Assembly: GCA_022446965.1 (NCBI GenBank)
Contig: JAKVBV010000021.1
Location: 1 to 41,638, forward strand
Source: Phycisphaerales bacterium
GTDB taxonomy: Bacteria > Planctomycetota > Phycisphaerae > Phycisphaerales > SM1A02
DNA length: 41,638 nt
Direction of reading: 5' to 3'
Each line of letters opens with the position of its first letter. Position 1 is the first letter of the stretch. Of the stretch, positions 8,147-15,131 are shown in pieces. Position numbers and translations under genes: made by a program. The notes beneath the pieces were generated by a model, which was not told the DNA's origin, ran no database searches, and saw only the letters and a program-made list of their open reading frames with translations.

Positions 8147-9034
8147 ATGGGGGCACCGCAGCGGCGACGTGCAGGCCTTCTCCGATATCAGGACCAGTGG
8201 ATCCCGATCGGCGATGTCTTGCCCCAGTCACTCGACGCATGGGATGAGTTCGGCAGTGACATCGTGCTCGACGGCGTAGAATGCTCCGTTCCCATGGGCG
8301 TCACAGTGCAACAAGCTCCGGAGTTCAATCTCCAACCTGGCCGTGTCATCGGTGGCACGTACGTGATCGAGCGCCTGCTCGGCAGTGGCTGGGAAGGCGA
8401 GGTGTACAAGGTGCGCGAACGCCGCACCGACGCCATTCGGGCCGTCAAGGTTTTTCGACCGGATCGCAATCCAAAGGACCGCGTGCTCACCCGATACGCC
8501 CAGAAACTTGAACGCCTGCGCGACTGCAGCATGGTGATCGACTACCACCACACCGAACGCCTGCGATGGCAGAACGAGTGGCTCACCTGCATGGTGTCGG
8601 AGTATGTCGAAGGCGAAGTACTCAGCCGTTTCGTCCGTCGCCGCGGAGGGCGCATGGACCATGTGTCGGCGCTCCTGCTGATTCGTGCCCTGGCCACCGG
8701 CCTCAGCGAAATCCACGATGCCGGCGAGTACCACGGTGATCTGCACTGGGGCAACGTGCTCGTGCGACGCCGCGGCCTCTCGTTTGAAGCCAAGGTGCTC
8801 GACTTTTTCCACTGGGGACGCCCCACTGCTGCGCAACGTCGTGCTGACATCTGCGAACTCGTTCGCATCCTGCACGATGTCACCGGCGGCCGCGCCCGCT
8901 ACGCAGCACAACCCCAGGTGGTGAAGGACATCGTGCGTGGCCTACGCAAGGATCGCATCATCGAGCGGTTCCCCACGGCCGCCGCCATGGTGCGGTACCT
9001 GAACACCTTCGACTGGCCGGTGAAGGCCCGCTGA
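8147..9034 (+). CDS. Protein-kinase-like protein
   Basis: 295 residues from the first ATG of the frame. The kinase fold starts near residue 64: glycine loop LLGSGWEGEVYKV, Lys in RAVKVF (K101), catalytic loop YHGDLHWGNVLV (H196, D198, N203) and metal Asp in VLDFFHWG (D219). The usual HRD is HGD and DFG reads DFF, so it is a divergent member. The catalytic Lys, both Asp and the Asn are kept, so activity is plausible. The ~65 residues before the kinase, including LLRYQDQWIPIGDVL, might be a small GYF-like module. The start is uncertain: no ribosome site precedes 8147. ATG 8294 would remove the N-terminal module, and TTG 8027 would extend it. Confidence 0.75.
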   Translation: MGAPQRRRAGLLRYQDQWIPIGDVLPQSLDAWDEFGSDIVLDGVECSVPMGVTVQQAPEFNLQPGRVIGGTYVIERLLGSGWEGEVYKVRERRTDAIRAVKVFRPDRNPKDRVLTRYAQKLERLRDCSMVIDYHHTERLRWQNEWLTCMVSEYVEGEVLSRFVRRRGGRMDHVSALLLIRALATGLSEIHDAGEYHGDLHWGNVLVRRRGLSFEAKVLDFFHWGRPTAAQRRADICELVRILHDVTGGRARYAAQPQVVKDIVRGLRKDRIIERFPTAAAMVRYLNTFDWPVKAR

Positions 9035-9052
9035 GCCAAGTACCATCGGATC

Positions 9053-9559
9053 GTGCACCTTGAGGCGATCATCGACCGACTCGACCACTTCCCCACGCTG
9101 ATGCGGTCGTGCGTCGGCGCTGTCTCCGCTCAAGACCTGCACTGGGTGCCTCCCCACGGTGGATGGAGTATGGCGATGATCACTGCCCATCTGCTTGTGG
9201 AAGAACGCGTGGACTTTCGGCCTCGATTGCAGCGGCTTCTCGATGATCCTTCGCTGGAATGGGATCCAATCGATCCCGAGAAGGACGTGCTGGACATCGA
9301 CACCTCCGATGTGGGTGCCCTCGTCGACGCGTTCACCACCGAACGCCGAGACTCCGTGCAGTGGCTGGGGACACTTGAGGCGATGCAGCTGCAGGCGGTC
9401 AAGACGCATCCCAGATTCGGTGACATGCACGCCGGCGAGCTGCTCGGCGCATGGATCGCCCATGATGCGTTGCATCTGCGGCAGTTTGCGCGGCGTCTGC
9501 ACGAACTCGCTGTGCGGGATGCAGCGCCTTGGAATGTCGACTACGCCGGCGAGTGGTAG
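9053..9559 (+). CDS. DinB superfamily protein
   Basis: 168 residues, GTG start, 18 bases after the kinase-like gene and probably co-transcribed. It shows the four-helix DinB/YfiT-like pattern: LEAIIDRLDHFPTLM at the entry, WSMAMITAHLLVEER carrying the first metal His, and AWIAHDALHLRQFARRLHEL carrying the other two in the HDALH pair. Such proteins bind Ni, Zn or Fe through three His residues. Many are thiol-dependent transferases with bacillithiol or mycothiol, but the cofactor here is unknown. The N-terminal and C-terminal helices are both complete for the family. Confidence 0.85.
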   Translation: MHLEAIIDRLDHFPTLMRSCVGAVSAQDLHWVPPHGGWSMAMITAHLLVEERVDFRPRLQRLLDDPSLEWDPIDPEKDVLDIDTSDVGALVDAFTTERRDSVQWLGTLEAMQLQAVKTHPRFGDMHAGELLGAWIAHDALHLRQFARRLHELAVRDAAPWNVDYAGEW

Positions 9560-9567
9560 TGCACCGC

Positions 9568-10845
9568 TCAACCGAGCAGATCTGCGAACTGCATCGGGGG
9601 TGGCTCGAGATCGACCACCGGTCCAAATCGTGCCGCGAAGGCCTCTGGATCGAGACACGTGCACGCGGCCATGGCCTGCATGGCTTGCGCATCTTCGAAG
9701 TCATCTCGACGCAATCGGATCATGTATCGCCGGGCCACGGCATATCGTGCGCTGGCGATGTCCACCTGACGCACGCGAACATGACCCGTGTCAACGTCGA
9801 TCAAGTCCTGGAGTGACACCGGCCGGAAGTGGCCTCGCTGCAGTGTCACCAGCGCCCCACTGCCGCCTTCCAACAGATACTTGGCGGCGCAGTACCCCAG
9901 ATCTCGCGTGTACTCCATGTCCGCCGGCACCGGGTCGGCGCAGCGCAACTCGTACCCGAGTTCCTTGGACACGACCGTCGTCGCGCACTCCAACTCCGAC
10001 AATCGACGCCGCACTTCGTCCTTGAGGGCTCGTCCCAGATCGAGTTCCGCCATGCGAACGTGGCCGTGTTCGTCTCGCTCCACGTGTCCCAGAGACGCCA
10101 TCTCAGCTGAATCGATGGCCAGACACACACCCTCGGCGATGATCACGACACCGTCATCACGACCGTCGGCCTTGCGTTTCACGATGGCCCCGACAATGGT
10201 GTCGGCCACCGCATCGAGGGTGACCTTGTGATCTCCGAACTCTTCCGGAATGATCGTCAGCGTGGCGCCGGCAGACTTTCCGATGCCCAGTGCCAGATGG
10301 CCCGCCTTGCGGCCCATGGCCACCACGATGTACCACCGGCCGGTGGTCCGAGCATCGACCATGAGGTTCTGCACGATCTGCGCGCCCTCGCTGCGGGCAG
10401 TTTCGTAGCCGAACGTGTCGACATCGGCCGGCAGATCGATGTCATTGTCAATCGTCTTGGGGACATGGGCCACCTGCAGGGCGCCATCAGCCGCTTCGGA
10501 GACGCGCAACGCGCTGGTCGCCGTGTCATCCCCGCCGATGGTGAGCAGGCTGTCGATGCCCGCAGCACTGAGTGAAGCGACACAGTGTCCAACGCCGTCG
10601 GCGGTCTTGGTGGGATTGGCCCGCGATGTACCCAGCACACACCCTCCGCGAAAGTGGATACGGCTCACGCGGTCGATCGTTAGTGGCTCGAGGTGTGGAG
10701 CGCCCGACATCAACCCTGAGAAACCGTCGTGGATGCCAAGTACATCGACGCCCTCGAGACGGGCGCGAATCGTGGCTGCAGCGATCACGCTGTTCACACC
10801 GGGCGCAGGGCCACCCCCCATCAAGATTCCCAGTCGCTTGGTCAT
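9568..10845 (-). CDS. Phosphofructokinase, probably pyrophosphate-dependent
   Basis: 425 residues. PFK motifs: GILMGGGPAPGVN at the phosphate-donor site, GGDDTA (104-109), VPKTIDND (129-135) with catalytic D133, and MGRKAGHLAL (178-187) for the sugar phosphate. The Asp after GGD (D107, where ATP enzymes have Gly) and the Lys before TIDND (K130, where ATP enzymes have Gly) are the two residues that mark PPi-dependent enzymes. The reaction would be fructose 6-phosphate + PPi to fructose 1,6-bisphosphate, reversible, in the cytosol. It is convergent with the DinB gene (8 bases apart) and divergent from the DUF1080 gene. An AAGGGA lies about ten bases before the ATG. Confidence 0.9.
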   Translation of the reverse strand: MTKRLGILMGGGPAPGVNSVIAAATIRARLEGVDVLGIHDGFSGLMSGAPHLEPLTIDRVSRIHFRGGCVLGTSRANPTKTADGVGHCVASLSAAGIDSLLTIGGDDTATSALRVSEAADGALQVAHVPKTIDNDIDLPADVDTFGYETARSEGAQIVQNLMVDARTTGRWYIVVAMGRKAGHLALGIGKSAGATLTIIPEEFGDHKVTLDAVADTIVGAIVKRKADGRDDGVVIIAEGVCLAIDSAEMASLGHVERDEHGHVRMAELDLGRALKDEVRRRLSELECATTVVSKELGYELRCADPVPADMEYTRDLGYCAAKYLLEGGSGALVTLQRGHFRPVSLQDLIDVDTGHVRVRQVDIASARYAVARRYMIRLRRDDFEDAQAMQAMAACTCLDPEAFAARFGPVVDLEPPPMQFADLLG

Positions 10846-10911
10846 TCGTCATGTCCCTTCATGGACGTGAACCCTAGCTGCAACCGTGTTGCTTTGGCTA
10901 GCATCCTTGAC

Positions 10912-12198
10912 ATGCTTCATGCAACAACACTGATCGTGGCGTTGGCCGCCGGCGCACCTGATTCTGAATTCGTTGATCTCTTCAACGGCGACACGCTCGC
11001 CGGCTGGGTGAATGTGAACGGCGCCGAGTCTACGTGGCAAGCCGAGGATGGCATGATCAAGTGCACAGGCAAGCCGGTGTGCCTGCTCCGCACTGACCGC
11101 ATGTACGAGAACTTCGTGCTGGAATTGGAGTGGCGACACCACGAACCCAAGGGCAATGCCGGCGTGTTCGTGTGGTCCGACGCGCTGCCCCACCTTGGCG
11201 TGCCATTCTCCCGTGCCATCGAAGTGCAGGTGATGCTTGGCGTGGAGACACCCAACTACACCAGCGAAGGCGACATCTTTTCCATCTGGGGGGCCACGAT
11301 GACGCCCGATCGACCCCACCCGGCGGGATGGGCCCGCTGCCTCCCCAGTGAAGCTCGCACCAAGGGCGCCGGTGCGTGGAACCACTATCGCATCGAGTGC
11401 CTTGACGGCCGCATCACGCTCGCCAACAACGGCAAGGTGGTCAGCGGCGGATACGACTGCAACCCACGCCGTGGCTACATCTGCCTGGAAGCTGAAGGCA
11501 CACCTGTCGACTTCCGCAACCTCCGCATCAAGGAACTGCCATCCGAACCGGCACCTCAGGCTGCCAGCGCCAATGCGGCCACGGGCTTTCGTCCACTCTT
11601 CAATGGACTTGATCTCTCCGGCTGGACGCCACCGAAGGGCAAGGAAGACAACTGGTCGGTCAAGAGTGGCCGACTCGTACACAACGGCAACGGTGGCGAT
11701 TGTTGGACCAGCGATGACTACGGGGATTTTGATCTCGTGTGCGACTGGCGTTGGATCGGCGACAGCCAAGGCCCCATGGATCGACCGGTTATTTTGCCCG
11801 ACGGTTCTGTTGCCAAGAACGAGGACGGATCGAATCAGACCGTGCGGATCGATGAACGCGACAGCGGGATCTACCTGCGCGGTTCGAGCAAGAGTCAGGT
11901 GAACATCTGGGCCTGGCCGGTGGGGTCGGGCGAGGTGTACGGCTATCGCACCGATGGTCGCCAAACGCCCCAAGTGCGGGCTGACGTCACCCCGCGTGTC
12001 GCCGCCGATGCACCCGTTGGTGAGTGGAACCGCTTCTTTATCCGGATGCGAGGAGATCGCCTGACGGTCGTCCTCAACGAGCACACTGTGCTGGAAAACG
12101 CGCACCTGCCCGGAGTTGCGCTCAGGGGCCCCATCGGTCTGCAGAGCCATGGCAGTGGGATCGAGTTCACAAATGTGCTGATCCGAACACTCGATTGA
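10912..12198 (+). CDS. Secreted tandem 3-keto-disaccharide hydrolase (DUF1080) protein
   Basis: 428 residues. MLHATTLIVALAAGAP is a short signal peptide. Two DUF1080 domains follow. The first begins FVDLFNGDTLAGWV near residue 22. The second begins FRPLFNGLDLSGWT near residue 226 and ends IGLQSHGSGIEFTNVLIR. Both keep the LFNG...L.GW opening, W at the start of the next strand and the concanavalin-like beta pattern. DUF1080 members are abundant in planctomycetes and include hydrolases of 3-keto-glycosides; others may only bind glycans. I chose ATG 10912 because the signal peptide starts there; ATGs further upstream (10729, 10861) add non-protein-like sequence. Confidence 0.88.
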   Translation: MLHATTLIVALAAGAPDSEFVDLFNGDTLAGWVNVNGAESTWQAEDGMIKCTGKPVCLLRTDRMYENFVLELEWRHHEPKGNAGVFVWSDALPHLGVPFSRAIEVQVMLGVETPNYTSEGDIFSIWGATMTPDRPHPAGWARCLPSEARTKGAGAWNHYRIECLDGRITLANNGKVVSGGYDCNPRRGYICLEAEGTPVDFRNLRIKELPSEPAPQAASANAATGFRPLFNGLDLSGWTPPKGKEDNWSVKSGRLVHNGNGGDCWTSDDYGDFDLVCDWRWIGDSQGPMDRPVILPDGSVAKNEDGSNQTVRIDERDSGIYLRGSSKSQVNIWAWPVGSGEVYGYRTDGRQTPQVRADVTPRVAADAPVGEWNRFFIRMRGDRLTVVLNEHTVLENAHLPGVALRGPIGLQSHGSGIEFTNVLIRTLD

Positions 12199-12229
12199 CC
12201 CTGCATCACAGGGAAAAATCTCAGGTCAA
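12195..12229 (+). repeat. Nested inverted repeats in the leader of the GYF/Sm-like gene
   Basis: An outer pair TTGACC (12195-12200) and GGTCAA (12224-12229) encloses an inner hairpin CCCTG-CATCA-CAGGG (12199-12213). The two cannot form fully at the same time. The A-tract lies after the inner hairpin on the plus strand, so this is not a standard terminator. The role, if any, is unknown. Confidence 0.35.
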
Positions 12230-12293
12230 CACTTGCAAAATTCGCCACGGCGCGCGACACCATGTGTGGTGCGACATCGTGCCGCGCCCATAT

Positions 12294-12300
12294 GGAGGTG
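12294..12300 (+). promoter_or_regulatory. Ribosome binding site deciding the start at 12305
   Basis: GGAGGTG, with GGAGG six bases before the ATG at 12305. It excludes the upstream in-frame ATG at 12233, which has no such site. Confidence 0.7.
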
Positions 12301-12304
12301 CTGT

Positions 12305-12847
12305 ATGACCACGGCAGTGAACGCAAGTGCTCGCTATCGATTCAGGGTGGGAGATACCGTTTCCCCTTGGATGAGCGCCGATGCCCTCCGTGCTGCAGCA
12401 CTGGATGGCACGCTCACTGAAGATGGCGATGTGCAGCCCATCGGCCACGACACGTGGACCAAGGCCAACGAAATCAAGGGCCTCACCTTCCTGCAGCCCG
12501 AACCGGAAGAAGAGGAACCTGATCTCCCCCGCGCCGAACATCACCCACGGTTCAAGACCCTCCGGGACTTGTTGCAGAATTTCCTGCACAGCCGTGTTCG
12601 GATCAATCTGTTGTCACCCACTCGCTTCGACGAAGCCGAGCTGCTGCTGTGTTGTGAAGATCACTTCGAAGTGAATCTTCCCCTTCGCCGCATTCGTGCA
12701 TTCGTCCCCTATCGCCGGATCATCGCCGTGGCCTCCACGGAGAAGGAAGGCGAAAGCGATACCTACCGTGACTCCCACGATGTCACCATCGAAGTTGAAC
12801 CCTGCCTGGCCTTCCAGCCCCCGAAGTCCATGCGGGACCGGGTATGA
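12305..12847 (+). CDS. Small GYF-like plus possible Sm-like protein, unknown function
   Basis: 180 residues. Residues about 10-62 (YRFRVGDTVSPWMSADALR ... DTWTKANEIKGLTF) fit the GYF-2 type module: an aromatic entry, an Ala/Leu helix, a late Trp and a closing GL. Next is a Glu-rich linker, PEPEEEEPD. The rest (NFLHSRVRINLLSP, ELLLCCEDHFEVNL, FVPYRRIIAVAS) is a five-strand-like pattern with the YxxIxxV ending often seen in Sm-like or small beta-barrel folds; this is inference only. No signal peptide or membrane segment is visible. I cannot assign a function. It is convergent with the SSF symporter gene. Confidence 0.7.
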   Translation: MTTAVNASARYRFRVGDTVSPWMSADALRAAALDGTLTEDGDVQPIGHDTWTKANEIKGLTFLQPEPEEEEPDLPRAEHHPRFKTLRDLLQNFLHSRVRINLLSPTRFDEAELLLCCEDHFEVNLPLRRIRAFVPYRRIIAVASTEKEGESDTYRDSHDVTIEVEPCLAFQPPKSMRDRV

Positions 12848-12905
12848 ATCGGCGACCGACCGCCTGACCCACACATCTTTCTTGCCCCTCTCCCCAACGC
12901 CCTGT

Positions 12906-15131
12906 TCAGGGCCGGACGCTACCGTCGTCGGCGGCATCAGGTTGCGCCATGCGCAGCCGTTTGTACAACCGCATGAGATCGCGCACCCCGCCGATCGTGA
13001 ACCACAATGTCACGATGCCGCCGACGACAAGCACCAGATACAAGTAGCCCTTCCACAGCTTCGCCCACGTGGCGTCGTCCAGCGTGATGCCCATCGACCA
13101 TGCCACGATGCCAACCACCAGGGCTAGGGTGAACACCAACGGCCAGGCCAGTGTGACCGCGGTCACGATGCGGTCCCAGCGGGTCATTTCCGCGTCAAAG
13201 CCAAGGCGCATGAGCCACGTGGCAGCCTGTTCACCTGTAGCATCTTCGCCCTCGAGGGCGTGCTCGCCTCGGTGCAAGAGCGCGTCGAGATCGTGTTCGT
13301 GCCTCGGCCCGAGCAGCGACACCAGCACGTAGCACAACACCGCACCCACGATGGCGAAGAACGTGAGCACCTGTCCGGTCAGCCCCACCTGCACCCAGCG
13401 GAAGAACCGGTTGAGGGCATCGAACATGCCAGTCTCGTGCACCACATGTGCGAGCCAGACATCACCTTCAGCCAACACGTGTTCGGACCCGGCCGCCAGC
13501 GAGAATGACTGCAGCGGCGCTCCTGCATCATCGACCAGCTGCATGGCCGCGGACCCATCGTCCGCGAGCGTGCTGTCCACGACCAACGACCCCGTCACGC
13601 CCTCCACGTGTACGCGCATCCCACCCTCGTCGACCGGAGCGTGTGTGACCGCGTCACCCACATGAACTTCGATCACCGGACCCGTGACAAATGCACCTTG
13701 ATCCAGCTGCTTGATGACCACGCCGCCGCCAGAGAGCGTGATGCCCACGATCATGGCCACCCACGCGGCCGGCGTGGACCCACGCTTCCAATACAGCCCA
13801 CCGATGATCACCGACCCAGCCCCGCCGAAGAACACCGCGCCGGTGAGGGCAAGAAACATCGACACATACTGTGTCGGTTCGTAGTACATGCTGAATATGA
13901 ACGCGAAGACCGCCACCAACAGAATGCCGCCCCGTAACGCCCACAAGTGCGCACGTGCCGACAGCGGCTTGCCGCCACGCAACGGCAGCACGACATCCTG
14001 CACGAGGATCGTGCCCCAGGAGTGCAGATAGGTGTCGTTGGTCGACAAGAAGGCCCCCACCAACGCCATGGAGAACAACCCCATCAAGATGGGCGGAAGC
14101 ATGGCGCGAGCTGCTGCGGGCGCCCGCACCTCGGCCGCAACGGCCGCCGTTGGCGCTTCGTCCACCACGGTCTGGATGGCGGCGGCGGTGTCCGCGAACG
14201 CGGGATCGTGCTGCACGGCGTGAATGCACAACGGCAACAGCAGCGTGATCAACATGAGCACGCGGAAACGCCAGCCCGCGAGGATGTTGGCCATCTTGGC
14301 CTCGTGTGCGTTGATCGCCGAAGCGTGATAGCCACTTGTGCCCTGCCAGGACAGCATGCCGTAGAACAGCACCAGCACCGAGATCAGCCAGTACCAGGCG
14401 TCAAAGCGGCCTTCGTCTCCCAGATCGAACGGGTTGACCAGCGAGCGACCTGCCGGCCGATCAAGGATCGCCGTTTCGATCGAAGACCAGGGCACCAGCC
14501 ACAGCAGGAACACCATGACGATGAGGAACACCCAGTTGGAGATCGTTCCCTGCAACCAGTCGGTCACCAGCACCGCGATCTGCCCCCCAAGGAATACGAA
14601 GAACAACGCCAGCACCAGCAGCGCCAGCATTATGAGCTCGAAGGTGCCCATCGAGAACCCACCGACCATCACGTCGGGCGGCAGATCCCACAGCACGATG
14701 AAGAAGCGGGCGGCGACGGCCGGGAAGATGCCGTAATTCACCAGGCCGGCGGCGAATGCCACGAATCCGGCGAAGATGCGGAACCGTCTGGAATACCGCA
14801 TCTCCAGAAACTGCGCCATGGTTAGGGCACGAGTGCGGCGGTACCGGTAGATCACCCACCCTGACAACGCCATGATGATGAGGGCCGGCCCCTCCAGAAA
14901 GCCCCACCAGATCGACGTGAATCCGACGTCGTAGTACTGCTGCCAGAACCACACCAGCGAGATCACGCCCACCTGCGCCATCCCGTAGGCCACGGTGATC
15001 AGATAGCGCCCGGCGCATCGTTCGGCGGCGAGAAAGCCCGACACGGTCTTGGCGTGACGCCGCGTGGTCAGCGCCGTGATCGCCAGCACGATGGGCAAGG
15101 CCGCGACGAGAATCCAGTCAATCGTGGTCAC
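12906..15131 (-). CDS. Sodium:solute symporter (SSF) with soluble insert
   Basis: 741 residues, GTG start overlapping the GH38 stop as GTGA (15128-15131). The first ~475 residues are a typical SSF core of about 12 membrane segments: MTTIDWILVAALPIVLAI, ALTMAQFLEMRYSRRFR, FLGGQIAVLVTDWLQG, the sodium-site-like MALVGAFLSTNDTYLHSW, and GGLYWKRGSTPAAW. Residues about 484-568 are hydrophilic and beta-rich and break the membrane pattern. Three more membrane segments follow (588-607, 660-680, 696-714), and the tail is charged. It probably takes up a sugar or related solute with Na+; the pairing with GH38 points to mannose or a mannoside. The insert is unusual for the family. Confidence 0.88.
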   Translation of the reverse strand: MTTIDWILVAALPIVLAITALTTRRHAKTVSGFLAAERCAGRYLITVAYGMAQVGVISLVWFWQQYYDVGFTSIWWGFLEGPALIIMALSGWVIYRYRRTRALTMAQFLEMRYSRRFRIFAGFVAFAAGLVNYGIFPAVAARFFIVLWDLPPDVMVGGFSMGTFELIMLALLVLALFFVFLGGQIAVLVTDWLQGTISNWVFLIVMVFLLWLVPWSSIETAILDRPAGRSLVNPFDLGDEGRFDAWYWLISVLVLFYGMLSWQGTSGYHASAINAHEAKMANILAGWRFRVLMLITLLLPLCIHAVQHDPAFADTAAAIQTVVDEAPTAAVAAEVRAPAAARAMLPPILMGLFSMALVGAFLSTNDTYLHSWGTILVQDVVLPLRGGKPLSARAHLWALRGGILLVAVFAFIFSMYYEPTQYVSMFLALTGAVFFGGAGSVIIGGLYWKRGSTPAAWVAMIVGITLSGGGVVIKQLDQGAFVTGPVIEVHVGDAVTHAPVDEGGMRVHVEGVTGSLVVDSTLADDGSAAMQLVDDAGAPLQSFSLAAGSEHVLAEGDVWLAHVVHETGMFDALNRFFRWVQVGLTGQVLTFFAIVGAVLCYVLVSLLGPRHEHDLDALLHRGEHALEGEDATGEQAATWLMRLGFDAEMTRWDRIVTAVTLAWPLVFTLALVVGIVAWSMGITLDDATWAKLWKGYLYLVLVVGGIVTLWFTIGGVRDLMRLYKRLRMAQPDAADDGSVRP

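Noticed and set aside
10849-12150. Long open frame antisense to the DUF1080 gene (433 codons)
   Set aside because: No recognisable domain, and composition rich in His/Arg/Ala as expected for the complement of a GC-rich gene; the sense frame has clear domains.
12199-12213. CCCTG-CATCA-CAGGG hairpin as a terminator of the DUF1080 gene
   Set aside because: It is followed by an A-tract on the plus strand, not T, and the stem is only five bases.
12899-12912. GCCCTGTTCAGGGC hairpin between convergent genes
   Set aside because: Too short, with no T-tract, and it overlaps the SSF stop codon.
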